The notes: generated by a model from the sequence alone, not told the origin. A stretch of 62,190 nt of DNA from JBQLZQ01 sp052168355 (GCA_052168355.1 JBQLZQ010000073.1:1-62190); one strand, 5' to 3'; counted from the first letter of the stretch, positions 35,654-45,264 are shown. Numbers and translations: made by a program.

Positions 35654-35961
35654 GGATCGAACTTTTTGTGCGTGTATTCCGCGAGCAGCGCGTCGATATC
35701 GATCCGGGTACGGCTATCGTCGGGGGCGACATGATGATCGTCCTGATCGGTGCTGATAGAGAGAATTAGGTCCAGAGCGGCCAGTGTGCGCAGCACAAGG
35801 CCGATCTCGGCGCCCGCCTTGCCGTGCTCGACGGCGACCAGCCATTGACGACCGACGCCGACTTTCTGGGCCAGGTCGCTTTGGCTTAGTGCGAGCTGGC
35901 GACGGCGGTCACGAACGATCAGGCCGATGTCGAGGGGGGTGCGAATATCCACGGGGGTCAC
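35650..35961 (-). CDS. hipB: HipB-type XRE antitoxin
   Basis: A 103-residue helix-turn-helix protein (about 13-65: VRDRRRQLALSQSDLAQKVGV, RQWLVAVEHGK). An acidic C-terminal tail (STDQDDHHVAPDDSR) probably contacts HipA. It starts with GTG at 35961, and its stop overlaps the hipA start. Immediately upstream is an array of regularly spaced repeats that should be its operators. Confidence 0.9.
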   Translation of the reverse strand: MTPVDIRTPLDIGLIVRDRRRQLALSQSDLAQKVGVGRQWLVAVEHGKAGAEIGLVLRTLAALDLILSISTDQDDHHVAPDDSRTRIDIDALLAEYTHKKFDP

Positions 35962-35980
35962 TCAATTCATCATCGAATGG

Positions 35981-36062
35981 CGACATTATAACATGTCGTC
36001 GAACGGTGACAAAACAAAATGTCGTTGATCGCATACACCTCAAAATGTCGTCGAACGAAGAC
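35981..36062. promoter_or_regulatory. Repeated operator array upstream of hipBA
   Basis: Three direct copies of ATGTCGTyGAwCG start at 35993, 36019 and 36045, exactly 26 bp apart. A fourth, inverted half-site CGACATT lies at 35981-35987. The first copy reads TGTC-N10-GACA, an 18-bp dyad. The spacing (about 2.5 helical turns) suits cooperative binding by HipB dimers, as known for multi-operator hipBA promoters. Confidence 0.65.
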
Positions 36063-36089
36063 GGGGAGGCGTCGCTCTCCGCGCAGCCC

Positions 36090-37391
36090 CTACAGCAGGT
36101 CCCGCAACCGGTACCAGGCCATGGCCAGGACCAGGGCCGGCATGCGCAGCAGGCGGCCGCCGGGGAAGGGGCGGTGGGGGATGCGGGCGAAGATGTCGAA
36201 CCGCTCGGCGGTGCCGGCGATGGCCTCGGCCATGACCGTGCCGGCGATCCCGGTCAGGGCAACACCATGCCCGGAGAAACCCTGCGCGAAGAACAGGTTG
36301 GGCGCAAGTCTTCCCAGATGAGGCAAGCGGTTGATGGTGATCCCCACATGCCCGCCCCAGCAATGGGTGATGGGTACGCCGTCCAGGGCGGGCAGGGTGC
36401 GGACCATAGTACGCTGGATCGACCGCGGCAGACCGGGTCGCTCGAATGTGGAATAACTGACGCGGCCGCCGAACAGCATCCGCCGGTCGGGTGACAGGCG
36501 GTAGTAGTTGAGCACGAAGTTGACGTCGGCGACGGCGATGTCAGCGGGCAGGACGCGGCGCGCCAGATCTTCCGACAGGGGCGCGGTGGCGACGATGGAG
36601 GTGGCGACCGGCATGATCCGGGGCCGCACCAGCCGCTCGACGTCGGGCGACAGGCCGGGCAGATAGGCGTTGCCGGCCAGGGCCCCGAACCGTGCTTCCA
36701 CCCGGCCCTTGTCGGTGATCGCGGCGATCCTCGGTCCGACCTCCAGGCGCGTGACTTCGGACCCCTCGAACAGGCGGACGCCGGCCGCGGCGGCGGCGTC
36801 CGCCAGGCCCAGGGCGTAGTTGAGGGGGTGAAGCTGGCCGCCGCCGGAATCCAGCAGGCCGCCGATATAGAGCGGGCTGTCGACCAGGGTCCGTACCTCG
36901 TCTCGGTCGACCAGGCGGGCCTGGTGATAGCCGCACCGGTCGCGCCACTCGGCCAGGGTCGCCGCCAGGTCGCGCTGCTGGCGGGGCTTCAGGGCGGCGA
37001 ACAGGTAGCCCCATTTGAGGTCGCAGGCGATGGCGTGGCGGGCGACGCGGTGGCGGATCAGATCCTTGGCGTCCTCGCCCAATTGCCACAGACGGGCCGC
37101 GTCGTCCTTGCCCACCAACCCGGCGATGGTCGCCATGTCCTTGTTATGCCCCGTGACGATCTGACCGCCGTTGCGGCCCGACGCGCCCCACCCTATCCTG
37201 CGCGCCTCCAGCAGGACCACGTCGAAGCCCCTCTCCGCCAGGGTCAGGGCGGTGGTCAGCCCGGTGAAGCCGCCGCCCACGACGAGCGCGTCGCACCGCA
37301 CGGTGCCGGCCAGCGGCGGGTGATCGGGCGCCGGGTTGGCGGTGGCCGCGTACCAGGAGGGGGCGTGCCCGGAAAGCGTGTTGCCGTTCAT
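36090..37391 (-). CDS. puuB: Gamma-glutamylputrescine oxidase-like FAD oxidoreductase
   Basis: A 433-residue DAO-family flavoenzyme. FAD motif LVVGGGFTGLTTAL near residue 40, then GWGASGRNGGQI, QLHPLNYALGLA and HCWGGHVGITINRLPHLG, with GFSGHGVALT at the C-terminal flavin site. This arrangement matches PuuB/OrdL, which oxidises gamma-glutamylputrescine to an aldehyde. The ATG at 37391 is used rather than a TTG four codons earlier. The neighbouring glutamine-synthetase-like genes supply its presumed substrate. Confidence 0.9.
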   Translation of the reverse strand: MNGNTLSGHAPSWYAATANPAPDHPPLAGTVRCDALVVGGGFTGLTTALTLAERGFDVVLLEARRIGWGASGRNGGQIVTGHNKDMATIAGLVGKDDAARLWQLGEDAKDLIRHRVARHAIACDLKWGYLFAALKPRQQRDLAATLAEWRDRCGYHQARLVDRDEVRTLVDSPLYIGGLLDSGGGQLHPLNYALGLADAAAAAGVRLFEGSEVTRLEVGPRIAAITDKGRVEARFGALAGNAYLPGLSPDVERLVRPRIMPVATSIVATAPLSEDLARRVLPADIAVADVNFVLNYYRLSPDRRMLFGGRVSYSTFERPGLPRSIQRTMVRTLPALDGVPITHCWGGHVGITINRLPHLGRLAPNLFFAQGFSGHGVALTGIAGTVMAEAIAGTAERFDIFARIPHRPFPGGRLLRMPALVLAMAWYRLRDLL

Positions 37392-37572
37392 GCCCGACTT
37401 CAATCACGGCCGCGCGCGGGCCGCAAGCATGGGGACGCGGGGCAGGCTTCGGCGGGGCGGTCCTCACCCGGCCACGGTCAGGAGCGGCGTCACGGTGTTG
37501 GAAGGGAAATCGCGTTCCGGGCGCGGGAAAGGCAAATGGCGGAACGTCATTGCGGTCGTCCGGTACTACGAC

Positions 37573-37809
37573 ATGGCCATGGGGGTCGGTCTCTTCATCG
37601 GGGCTGTCCTGTGCTTTCTTGTTCTCATTCCCGTCTTGGTTCTGTTCGACGTTTCCCGGAACGCAAGCTCGCGGGCAATGGCCGTTTGCCTATCCCTCCC
37701 GATGGTCGTGGCGCCCATGGTCGCCTACATCGCGCGAAGAAGGCACGGCGGCGTGGGAGAGGCGTTCCGGGTTTGGAAACACCGGCGACCGCGCCTGCCG
37801 CCCCGATAG
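37573..37809 (+). CDS. Possible small two-helix membrane protein
   Basis: A 78-residue frame with two hydrophobic segments (VGLFIGAVLCFLVLIPVLVLF and MAVCLSLPMVVAPMVAYIA, the first slightly shortened here) and a basic tail, in an 800-bp gap with no other strong gene. The composition is membrane-like, but there is no clear ribosome site and no homologue is recognised. Confidence 0.4.
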   Translation: MAMGVGLFIGAVLCFLVLIPVLVLFDVSRNASSRAMAVCLSLPMVVAPMVAYIARRRHGGVGEAFRVWKHRRPRLPPR

Positions 37810-38218
37810 CTCACGCTGCGTATCCCGGAGCGTATCGGGGCCATGCAAACGATGGAGAATCACTGTCGCCCGGAACGAGCCACGACGCTGCGCGACCTCC
37901 GCCATCGTGTGGCTGTGGCCGATCACGGGCATTTCGGCCGCGCGGCCGAATGGTCGCGGATCTGTTCAAGGACGTCAGAACGGTAGGCTGATCCACCAGT
38001 CGACGTCGCGCTCCGAGCCTTCCACGGTGACCCGTGGAGGGCCGCAGCCATTGACCAGCGCGGCAATGACGACGGCACCCGCTATCGTCCTCGCGTGCCG
38101 CGCGATAGACCGTGTGCGGCACGGCGTACCCTTTTGTCCGGCCGGAGAGCGCCTACGTTGAGGGCGGCGCCCCACAGGCGCGAACGATGGGCTTACTGGC
38201 AAGGGACGGAATCGGATC
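37810..38218. other. Intergenic region, no confident gene
   Basis: About 400 bp upstream of dedA. On the minus strand, about 38097-37975 encodes a lipobox-like segment (ALVNGC) and a short tail ending WISLPF. That frame has no plausible start codon near the hydrophobic part, so it may be a decayed small lipoprotein gene. Nothing else was seen. Confidence 0.35.
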
Positions 38219-38830
38219 ATGTTTTATTGGGTCACCGGCATGATCGAGCAAACAGGGTATGTGGGCATTGCCATCCTGATGTTCCTGGAGAACGTGTTTC
38301 CGCCGATCCCGTCGGAACTGATCATGCCCCTGGCCGGGTTCACCGCGGCGCGGGGCGATCTGGCCCTGGTCCCCGTGGTTCTGGCCGGCTCCGTCGGCTC
38401 CCTGGCCGGCGCACTGCTATGGTACTATATCGGCAAATGGCTGGGCGACGAGCGCCTGATGCGCTGGGCGGCGCGCCACGGGCGCTGGCTGACCGTGACG
38501 CCGCGCCAAGTCGAACGGGCCATCCGATGGTTCGACCGTCACGGCACCAAGGCGGTCCTGATCGGCCGGTTGATCCCCGCCGTGCGCACGCTGATTTCGG
38601 TTCCGGCCGGGATCGCCGACATGCCGCTACCCCGCTTCCTTTTGTTTTCGGCGCTGGGCACCGTTGCCTGGACCGCGCTGTTGGCGGCTGCCGGCTTTTG
38701 GCTGAAAGACGGCTACATGGCGGTCAGCGCCTACGTGAACCCGGTCTCCAATCTGATCCTGGCGGCCATGGTGCTGTTCTATGTGTATCGGGTGGCGACC
38801 TTTCGCCGGCGGGTGGACGCCGGCCGTTGA
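38219..38830 (+). CDS. DedA family membrane protein
   Basis: A 203-residue inner-membrane protein of the DedA/SNARE-associated superfamily, whose members act as undecaprenyl-phosphate flippases or support membrane homeostasis. Motifs: FLENVFPPIPSELIMPLAG near residue 22 and GRLIPAVRTLISVPAG near residue 115, with about five hydrophobic segments. AAGGGACGG precedes the ATG. Confidence 0.93.
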   Translation: MFYWVTGMIEQTGYVGIAILMFLENVFPPIPSELIMPLAGFTAARGDLALVPVVLAGSVGSLAGALLWYYIGKWLGDERLMRWAARHGRWLTVTPRQVERAIRWFDRHGTKAVLIGRLIPAVRTLISVPAGIADMPLPRFLLFSALGTVAWTALLAAAGFWLKDGYMAVSAYVNPVSNLILAAMVLFYVYRVATFRRRVDAGR

Positions 38831-38855
38831 CGGCGCCTACACCAATCGAAGGTGC

Positions 38856-40259
38856 CTACACCTTGGTCATGTACCATTCATATTCGAGCGGCGTGATCAT
38901 GGAGAAGAACTTGTCGCGCTCGGCCCATTTCAACGCCAGATAGACCTCGATAAACCGCTTTCCGAAATAATCGGCGAAAAAGCGGCTGTCGGCCAGGAGG
39001 TCCAATGCCATCATCCATGACGATGTCAGCGTCGGCTCCAGTTTTTCGTAAGCGTTGCCGGTGATGGGCGGTCCCGGCTCGATCCGCTCCGCGATGCCGT
39101 GGTGAACGCCGGCCAGAACCGCGGCGGTGACCAGATAGGGGTTGCAGTCGGCCCCGGCCACCCGGTGTTCGACCCGACGGCTGCCCGGTTCGCCGAACGG
39201 CACGCGCAGGCTGACGCTGCGGTTGTTGATGCCCCAGCTTGGCGCGTGCGGGGCATAGCTGTTGGGTTGGAACCGCCGGAACGAATTCTGGTTGGGGGCG
39301 AAGACGGCCATGCCGTCGGCCATGGTCCGGGCCAAGCCGCCGATGGCGTGGCGCAGCGGCGGCGCGCCGGCGGGATCGTCGCTGGCGAAGATGTTGCGTC
39401 CGTCCCGGTCGCGCACGCTGACATGGATGTGGAACCCGTTGCCCGCCAGGTCGGGATAGGGTTTGGCCATGAACGTCGCCTCGACCCCGTGCTTGGCGGC
39501 CACGCCCTTGACCACGCGCTTGAACAGGACCGCGTCGTCGCAGGCGTCCAAGGCGTTGTCGACATGGTGCAGATTGATCTCGTACTGCCCGGGGGCATAT
39601 TCCGATGTCGTCGAATCCACCGGGATGTTCTGGGCTTCGCACGACTGGACGATCTCGTCGAGCAGCACATCGAAATCGTACAGTTCCTCGATGCCGTAGA
39701 CCTGGGTCGTGCTCTGGCGGCGGCCATGCAACGGCGACATCGGCGGGGAGGGAGCGCCGGACGGATCGCGATCCCGATCCAGAAGATAGAATTCCATCTC
39801 GATGGCCACGGTCGGAAACAGCCCGTCGGCGGCCATTCTGTCCATCACGTTCTGCAGCACCGTGCGGGGGTCGGCAAAAAACGGCGACCCGTCATGGTCG
39901 CGCATGGACAGCAGGACTTGCCCCGTGGGCCGCGGCAGCCAGGGGATGGGGTCCAGGGTCATGGGGACGGGCATGCAGATCCGGTCGGCGTCTCCATCGT
40001 CATAGCCCAGCCCCGTCTCCTCCACGGTGCTGCCGGTAATGTCGGTTGCGAAGATGGAGCCGGGGAAACCCAGCCCATCCTTGTAAAGCTTTGGCAAATG
40101 CTCGATCGGCAGTTTCTTGCCGCGCAGGACGCCGCAGGTGTCGGCGATCAGGACATCGATCTGGCCGATATCCGGGTGGGCCGCGCGAAAGGCGGCGACC
40201 TCGTCGTCTAACGGCTCTGACCCGATGTCGGGGGCCGGCGTTGGCGCGGTGATGGACAT
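38856..40259 (-). CDS. Glutamine synthetase-like gamma-glutamylpolyamine synthetase (1)
   Basis: A 467-residue GS-family ligase. N-terminal beta-grasp (CGVLRGKKLP), catalytic glutamates in IEMEFYLLD and GQYEINLHH, the ATP-site region NGFHIHVSV, and VEHRVAGADCNPYL. It resembles PuuA, which joins glutamate to putrescine or another amine using ATP. The ATG at 40259 is preferred; the frame extends upstream without family similarity. Divergent from a second GS-like gene, 144 bp away. Confidence 0.9.
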   Translation of the reverse strand: MSITAPTPAPDIGSEPLDDEVAAFRAAHPDIGQIDVLIADTCGVLRGKKLPIEHLPKLYKDGLGFPGSIFATDITGSTVEETGLGYDDGDADRICMPVPMTLDPIPWLPRPTGQVLLSMRDHDGSPFFADPRTVLQNVMDRMAADGLFPTVAIEMEFYLLDRDRDPSGAPSPPMSPLHGRRQSTTQVYGIEELYDFDVLLDEIVQSCEAQNIPVDSTTSEYAPGQYEINLHHVDNALDACDDAVLFKRVVKGVAAKHGVEATFMAKPYPDLAGNGFHIHVSVRDRDGRNIFASDDPAGAPPLRHAIGGLARTMADGMAVFAPNQNSFRRFQPNSYAPHAPSWGINNRSVSLRVPFGEPGSRRVEHRVAGADCNPYLVTAAVLAGVHHGIAERIEPGPPITGNAYEKLEPTLTSSWMMALDLLADSRFFADYFGKRFIEVYLALKWAERDKFFSMITPLEYEWYMTKV

Positions 40260-40403
40260 GGGGCATCCGCTGATGGTGGCCGATGGGGCCATCGTGGCGA
40301 TCGCCGGGTGCCTGTCAAGCCGCGAGGCCGGAACGCCGGCGGCGGCCAAACGGTGACGGATTGTTGATTACGGTGCTGCTATCATTGCCGAATCGAAAAC
40401 GAC

Positions 40404-41786
40404 ATGGAGCCGGCGGCCAATCCGCGCGCCCGCTGGGATTTTATGCAAAAAATCAAAGATTTCATAGTTGAACACAAGATTACTGAAGTGGAATGTCTGG
40501 TTCCCGACATGAGCGGAATCGCCCGTGGCAAGATCCTGCCGGACCACAAGTTTCTCGACGGGCTGGGTCAACGAGGCTTGCGGGTGCCGGAATCGATTTT
40601 CGTCCAGACCGTCACCGGCGACGAACCGGAGGACGAGACGGTGACCGATCCGGCTACGATCGATGTCTATATGACCCCGGACCCCGAGACCATCCGCATG
40701 GTCCCCTGGTACTCCGAGCCGACCGCGCAGGTGATCTGCGACTGTGCCTATGCCGACGGAAGCCCGGTTGAGATTTCATCCCGCCAGGTGCTGCGCCGGA
40801 TCCTGAACCTCTATGCCGAACGGGGCTGGCGGCCGATCGTGGCCCCGGAACTGGAGTTCTTTCTGGTCAAGCGCAACACCGATCCCGACTACCCGCTGGA
40901 GCCGCCTTTGGGCCGGTCCGGCCGGCCGGAAACCGGCCGCCAGGCCTATGGCATCGACGCGGTCAACGAATTCGATCCGATCTTTGAGGACGTCTACGAT
41001 TACTGCAGCGTCATGGGCCTGGACATCGATACGCTGAGCCACGAAGGCGGGGCGGCCCAGATCGAGATCAATTTCGACCATGGCGACGCGCTGGAGTTGG
41101 CCGACCAGGTGCTCCTGTTCAAGCGGACGGTGCGCGAGGCGGCGCAACGCCACGAGGTCTATGCGACCTTCATGGCAAAGCCGATGCAGATGGAGCCCGG
41201 CAGCGCCATGCACCTGCACCAGTCGGTGGTCGACCTGGAAACCGGCGCCAACCTGTTCGCGGACGCCGACGGACAGAACACACCGCTGTTCCGATCCTAT
41301 ATCGGCGGATTGCAGAAGTACGGCCCCGCCGCCATGCCGTTGTTCGCTCCGAATGTGAACTCGTACCGACGCCTGCACCCCGACAGCGACGCCCCGATCA
41401 ATGTCCATTGGGGCGTGGACAACCGCACCGTGGGGTTCCGCGTGCCGCTGTCGGACGGCAATGCAAGGCGGGTGGAAAACCGGGTGGCCGGCGCCGACGC
41501 CAATCCCTATCTGATGATCGCCGGCTCCCTGGCGTGCGGTTATCTGGGCATGGTCAAGGGGCTGGAGCCGACCAATCCCGTCGTCGGCAGCGCCAAGCGG
41601 CTGGCCTTCACCCTGCCGCGGCACCTGTTCGATGCCCTGATCAAGCTCAGCGCGTCCAAATCGCTGCGCGAGGTGCTGGGCGACAAGTTCGTCGATGCGG
41701 TATGGTATGTGAAGGAAGCCGAGTATCAGGCCTACCAGCAGGTGATCAGCTCGTGGGAGCGGGAGAACCTGCTGCTGAACGTTTGA
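40404..41786 (+). CDS. puuA: Glutamine synthetase-like gamma-glutamylpolyamine synthetase (2)
   Basis: A 460-residue GS-family ligase. Seen: VPDMSGIARGKILP, PELEFFLVKRN, the HEGGAAQIEINFDHGD site, MHLHQSVVDLETG and VENRVAGADANPYL. This is close to PuuA/gamma-glutamylputrescine synthetase. An ATG at 40443 would shorten it by 13 residues. The two paralogues differ in the substrate-facing loops, so they may serve different amines. A class III aminotransferase of the SpuC type follows. Confidence 0.9.
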   Translation: MEPAANPRARWDFMQKIKDFIVEHKITEVECLVPDMSGIARGKILPDHKFLDGLGQRGLRVPESIFVQTVTGDEPEDETVTDPATIDVYMTPDPETIRMVPWYSEPTAQVICDCAYADGSPVEISSRQVLRRILNLYAERGWRPIVAPELEFFLVKRNTDPDYPLEPPLGRSGRPETGRQAYGIDAVNEFDPIFEDVYDYCSVMGLDIDTLSHEGGAAQIEINFDHGDALELADQVLLFKRTVREAAQRHEVYATFMAKPMQMEPGSAMHLHQSVVDLETGANLFADADGQNTPLFRSYIGGLQKYGPAAMPLFAPNVNSYRRLHPDSDAPINVHWGVDNRTVGFRVPLSDGNARRVENRVAGADANPYLMIAGSLACGYLGMVKGLEPTNPVVGSAKRLAFTLPRHLFDALIKLSASKSLREVLGDKFVDAVWYVKEAEYQAYQQVISSWERENLLLNV

Positions 41787-41810
41787 GCGCCGGTGGGTTT
41801 GAGCGCCGGT
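41781..41810 (+). repeat. Tandem 14-bp repeat over the puuA stop codon
   Basis: GTTTGAGCGCCGGT occurs at 41781-41794 and 41797-41810 (period 16). The first copy contains the puuA stop. It looks like a recent slippage duplication. Confidence 0.8.
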
Positions 41811-41830
41811 TGGACTATGGACAGGGGCCG

Positions 41831-41950
41831 ATGGCCGAACCGATCCGCATGGTGACACCCCACTATTCGCCGCAAAGCCCGCGCTCGCGCCGGGCCGAGT
41901 TGCTGGTGCTGTGCGCGCGCATCGGGTTCACGCCGCCGCCGGAAGCCTGA
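41831..41950 (+). CDS. Possible 39-residue leader ORF, weak
   Basis: Short frame beginning MAEPIRMVTPHYSP in the 238-bp gap between puuA and the aminotransferase gene, with ACAGGGGCC before the ATG. It is Arg/Pro-rich with no domain. It could be a leader peptide or chance. Confidence 0.2.
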   Translation: MAEPIRMVTPHYSPQSPRSRRAELLVLCARIGFTPPPEA

Positions 41951-42024
41951 CGGAACTGGCACGACGTCAATCGTCGTGCCGGTCGTTCGCGTTTCCCAAA
42001 GTCGCCCTGTCGAAAGGCCCACCA

Positions 42025-43422
42025 ATGACCGCGCAAACCGCAGCCGAAACCGTGCCCGCCCGCTCCACCGAGGATTGGCGCCGCGCCGATACCGCGCATC
42101 ATCTGCACCCCTTTACCGACTATCGCGCCCTGTCGAACGAGGGCGGCAGCAGGATCGTCGTGCGCGGCGAGGGGGTGTGGCTGTGGGACAGCGACGGCCG
42201 TCGGATGATCGACGCCATGTCCGGGCTGTGGTGCGTCAATGTTGGTTACGGACGTCGGGAACTGGCCGACGCCGCCCATCGCCAGATGATGGAGCTTCCC
42301 TACTACAATACCTTTTTCAAGACGGCGACACCGCCGTCGATCGCCCTGTCGGAACGGCTGGCCGCCCTGACCCCGGCCGGGCTGGACCGAGTGTTCTACG
42401 CCAATTCCGGATCGGAGGCTGTGGACACGGCGGTGCGCATGGTGCGCCAGTTCTGGGACCTGGAGGGCAAGCATCGCAAGAAGACCATTATCGGCCGCCG
42501 GTACGGCTATCACGGGTCGACCATGGCCTCGGCCAGTGTCGGCGGCATGGGCGCGATGCACCGGCAGGTCGATCTGCCGCTGCCGGGGTTCGTCCATATC
42601 ATGCCGCCCTATTGGCACGATCTGGGCGGCGACGAGGACCCGCAGGCGTTCGGACGCCGGGCCGCGTCGGCCCTGGAGAACCGTATCCTGGAACTGGGTG
42701 CCGACAGTGTGGCGGCCTTTTTCGCCGAGCCCATCCAGGGGGCCGGCGGGGTCATCATCCCACCCGACAGCTATTGGCCGGAAGTCCAGAGGATCTGCCG
42801 CAAATACGACGTGTTGCTGGTGGCCGACGAGGTGATCTGCGGCTTCGGGCGGACGGGCGCCTGGTTCGGATCGGACCTTTACGGCATTTCGCCCGACCTG
42901 ATGACCCTGGCCAAGGGCCTGACCTCCGGCTATGTGCCGCTGTCGGCGGTGATGGTGGGCGACCGGGTGGCGGCGACGCTGATCGATCGGGGCGGCGAGT
43001 TCTATCACGGCTTTACCTATTCGGGGCATCCGGTGGCGGCGGCCGTGGCCCTGGCCAACCTCGACATCCTGGAGAACGAGGACTTGGTGGCAAGGGCCGC
43101 CCAGGACATCGGGCCCTATCTGCAGCAGCGCCTGCACGAGACGTTCGCCGACCACCCGCTGGTCGGCGAGGTGCGGGGGGTGGGCATGATCGCCGCCATC
43201 GAACTGGTCGAAGACCGGAAAACCCGTGCACGCTTTGCCGGGGACGGGAAGGTGGGCACCCTGTGCCGCGACCATTGCTTTGCCCGCGACCTGGTCATGC
43301 GCGCGGTGCGCGACGGGATGGTTCTGGCGCCGTCGCTGATCGCCAGCCGCGACGAGATCGACGAGATGGTGACGCGGGCCAAGGCGGCGATCGACGCGAC
43401 GGCGGCCGACCTGGGCCGGTAG
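42025..43422 (+). CDS. spuC: Putrescine/polyamine--pyruvate aminotransferase (SpuC-like)
   Basis: A 465-residue class III PLP aminotransferase. Seen: HHLHPFTDYRAL, MSGLWCVNVGYG, ELPYYNTFFKT, YANSGSEAVDTAVRMV, ADEVICGFGRTG and the Schiff-base lysine in LAKGLTSGYVP. The N-terminal WRRADTAHHLHPF and YYNTFF segments are typical of SpuC-type enzymes. The ATG at 42025 gives the family N-terminus; the frame is open upstream. It should deaminate putrescine, cadaverine or similar compounds to the aldehyde. Confidence 0.9.
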   Translation: MTAQTAAETVPARSTEDWRRADTAHHLHPFTDYRALSNEGGSRIVVRGEGVWLWDSDGRRMIDAMSGLWCVNVGYGRRELADAAHRQMMELPYYNTFFKTATPPSIALSERLAALTPAGLDRVFYANSGSEAVDTAVRMVRQFWDLEGKHRKKTIIGRRYGYHGSTMASASVGGMGAMHRQVDLPLPGFVHIMPPYWHDLGGDEDPQAFGRRAASALENRILELGADSVAAFFAEPIQGAGGVIIPPDSYWPEVQRICRKYDVLLVADEVICGFGRTGAWFGSDLYGISPDLMTLAKGLTSGYVPLSAVMVGDRVAATLIDRGGEFYHGFTYSGHPVAAAVALANLDILENEDLVARAAQDIGPYLQQRLHETFADHPLVGEVRGVGMIAAIELVEDRKTRARFAGDGKVGTLCRDHCFARDLVMRAVRDGMVLAPSLIASRDEIDEMVTRAKAAIDATAADLGR

Positions 43423-43566
43423 GGGCTGGCCCGCACGTTCGGTCTCGACGGGGATCCGGGCGCGCAAATGATTCGGTGGTTCGACGTTAACCAGAATTCC
43501 TAACGAGTTCTTAAGACTGACGGGACATGGTGAGGACGTCGGGTAACAAAAAGGGCGGCCCCAGCG

Positions 43567-43917
43567 ATGAACGTTCAAAAATATGTCGTTTTGGGAGGCC
43601 TTTTACTAAATCTTACGGCCTGCGGTCTGCCTGTTCCCATCATGGTCGCGTCCTATGTCGCGGATGGCGTTAGCCTTGTTGCCTCGGGCAAAACCATCAC
43701 CGATCACGCCCTGTCGGCGGCGGTGGCGGAAGATTGCGCCATGTGGCGGGTCACGCGTGGCGAGGCCATCTGCTTCACGATCGAGTCGGACACCTTCGAG
43801 GGCCCCGACGGCGAGGCGCTGCTGGCCGAGGTGCCAGGAGACGACCGGCGGGATTTCGGTCCCACCTCCTGGCGGGCCGATCAGCCCGACGCGGTCCGGT
43901 GGGGCCCTCGCGACTGA
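43567..43917 (+). CDS. Small predicted lipoprotein
   Basis: A 116-residue protein with signal and lipobox LTAC (Cys19). It continues VASYVADGVSLVASGKTITDHALSAAVAEDC, a pattern I associate with uncharacterised alphaproteobacterial lipoproteins. CCCCAGCG precedes the ATG. It lies between spuC and potF without a shared operon structure. Confidence 0.7.
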   Translation: MNVQKYVVLGGLLLNLTACGLPVPIMVASYVADGVSLVASGKTITDHALSAAVAEDCAMWRVTRGEAICFTIESDTFEGPDGEALLAEVPGDDRRDFGPTSWRADQPDAVRWGPRD

Positions 43918-44136
43918 CGTCTTCTCGGCGGGCCCGCCCCTGCTGACGCCCGGCCGGTCCCCAATCCCTCGGTTTTTGTGCCGCACCGCACACGCGACGC
44001 AATCCCCCGATTGACAACGGGTTGCGCGCCGGGTTCACATTGCCGCCAACAAACGATCGCGGCCTCGGCGGCGCGTGTCTGTGTTCGAACACGGTCGCCG
44101 GTGCCGTCACCTTCCAGGAAAGGACAGGGGCATCAC

Positions 44137-45228
44137 ATGGTGAAATCGAGGATCCTAACTGCCGCCGGCGTTCTGGCGCTGGGTCTGGCGGCGCCGGCCG
44201 GGGCCGAGACGCTCAATATCTACAACTGGTCGGACTATATCGGCGAGACGACGCTGGAGGATTTCAGCGCCGAGACCGGCATCGACGTCAACTACGACGT
44301 CTACGACAGCGCCGAGATCCTGGAAGCCAAGCTGCTGGCCGGCAATTCCGGCTACGACATCGTGGTGCCCACCGCCATGCCGTTCCTGGCCCGCCAGATC
44401 GAGGCCGGCGTGTATCAGCCCCTGGATCGGGACAAGATCCCCAACCTGGCCAATCTCGACCCCGCCATGATGGAGCGGGTGGCGGGCGCCGACCCGGGCA
44501 ACGCCCATGCCGCCATCTACCAGTGGGGCACCAACGGCATCGGCTACAATGTCGACATGGTGGCCGAGCGCATGCCCGACGCGCCGACCGGCAGCATGGC
44601 CCTGATCTTCGACAAGGACGTGGTCTCGAAGTTCGCCGATTGCGGTGTCTCGCTGCTGGACTCCCCGGTCGAGGTCCTGCCGGCGCTTTTGAACTATCTG
44701 GGGTACGACCCCAACACCGAGGATCCCGAGGCCCTGCAGGCGGCCGAGGACCGGATGATGGAGATCCGGCCCTTTATCCGGAAGTTCCATTCCTCGCAGT
44801 ACATCGAGGATCTGGCCAACGGCGACATCTGCGTCGCCTGGGGCTTTTCCGGCGATGTCATCCAGGCCCAGGCCCGGGCGGTGGAGGCCGGCAACGGCGT
44901 GGACATCGCCTATACCATCCCCGAGGAGGGGACCATCGTGTGGTTCGACGTGCTGGCGATCCCGGCCGACGCGCCGAACCCGGATGCCGCCCATGCTTTT
45001 ATCGACTTTGTCCTGCGGCCCGAGGTGATGGCGGACATCACCAATTATGTCGCCTATGGCAACGCGGTGCCGGATTCCCTTGAGTTCGTGGATGAGGAAA
45101 TCCGTACGGATCCGACCATCTTCCCGACCGACGAGGTGCAGGCGCGGCTGTTCGCCAACACGCTGGTCAGCCCGCGGTTCGACCGGCTGCGGACGCGAAG
45201 CTGGACACGCGTACGGACCGGCCAGTAA
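44137..45228 (+). CDS. potF: Putrescine/spermidine ABC transporter binding protein
   Basis: A 363-residue periplasmic binding protein. The signal peptide ends APAGAE. The mature start LNIYNWSDYIGETTLEDF is the hallmark of PotF/PotD; also AKLLAGNSGYDIVVPT, YQWGTNGIGYNVD and GDICVAWGFSGDV. It delivers polyamine to PotGHI. A GGACAGGGG stretch precedes the ATG. potG follows at 36 bp, but the permease genes are about 8.5 kb away. Confidence 0.94.
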   Translation: MVKSRILTAAGVLALGLAAPAGAETLNIYNWSDYIGETTLEDFSAETGIDVNYDVYDSAEILEAKLLAGNSGYDIVVPTAMPFLARQIEAGVYQPLDRDKIPNLANLDPAMMERVAGADPGNAHAAIYQWGTNGIGYNVDMVAERMPDAPTGSMALIFDKDVVSKFADCGVSLLDSPVEVLPALLNYLGYDPNTEDPEALQAAEDRMMEIRPFIRKFHSSQYIEDLANGDICVAWGFSGDVIQAQARAVEAGNGVDIAYTIPEEGTIVWFDVLAIPADAPNPDAAHAFIDFVLRPEVMADITNYVAYGNAVPDSLEFVDEEIRTDPTIFPTDEVQARLFANTLVSPRFDRLRTRSWTRVRTGQ

Positions 45229-45264
45229 GCAAATCGTGTTCGCCTTTCCCACGGGCCCTCGGTG

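Noticed and set aside
37975..38220. Minus-strand frame with a lipobox-like ALVNGC near its end
   Set aside because: No start codon or ribosome site near the hydrophobic segment; the only ATG overlaps the dedA start and gives an unlikely Arg/Pro-rich N-terminus.
41781..41810. Tandem 14-bp repeat as a regulatory site
   Set aside because: It covers a stop codon and shows no dyad symmetry; simple slippage explains it.
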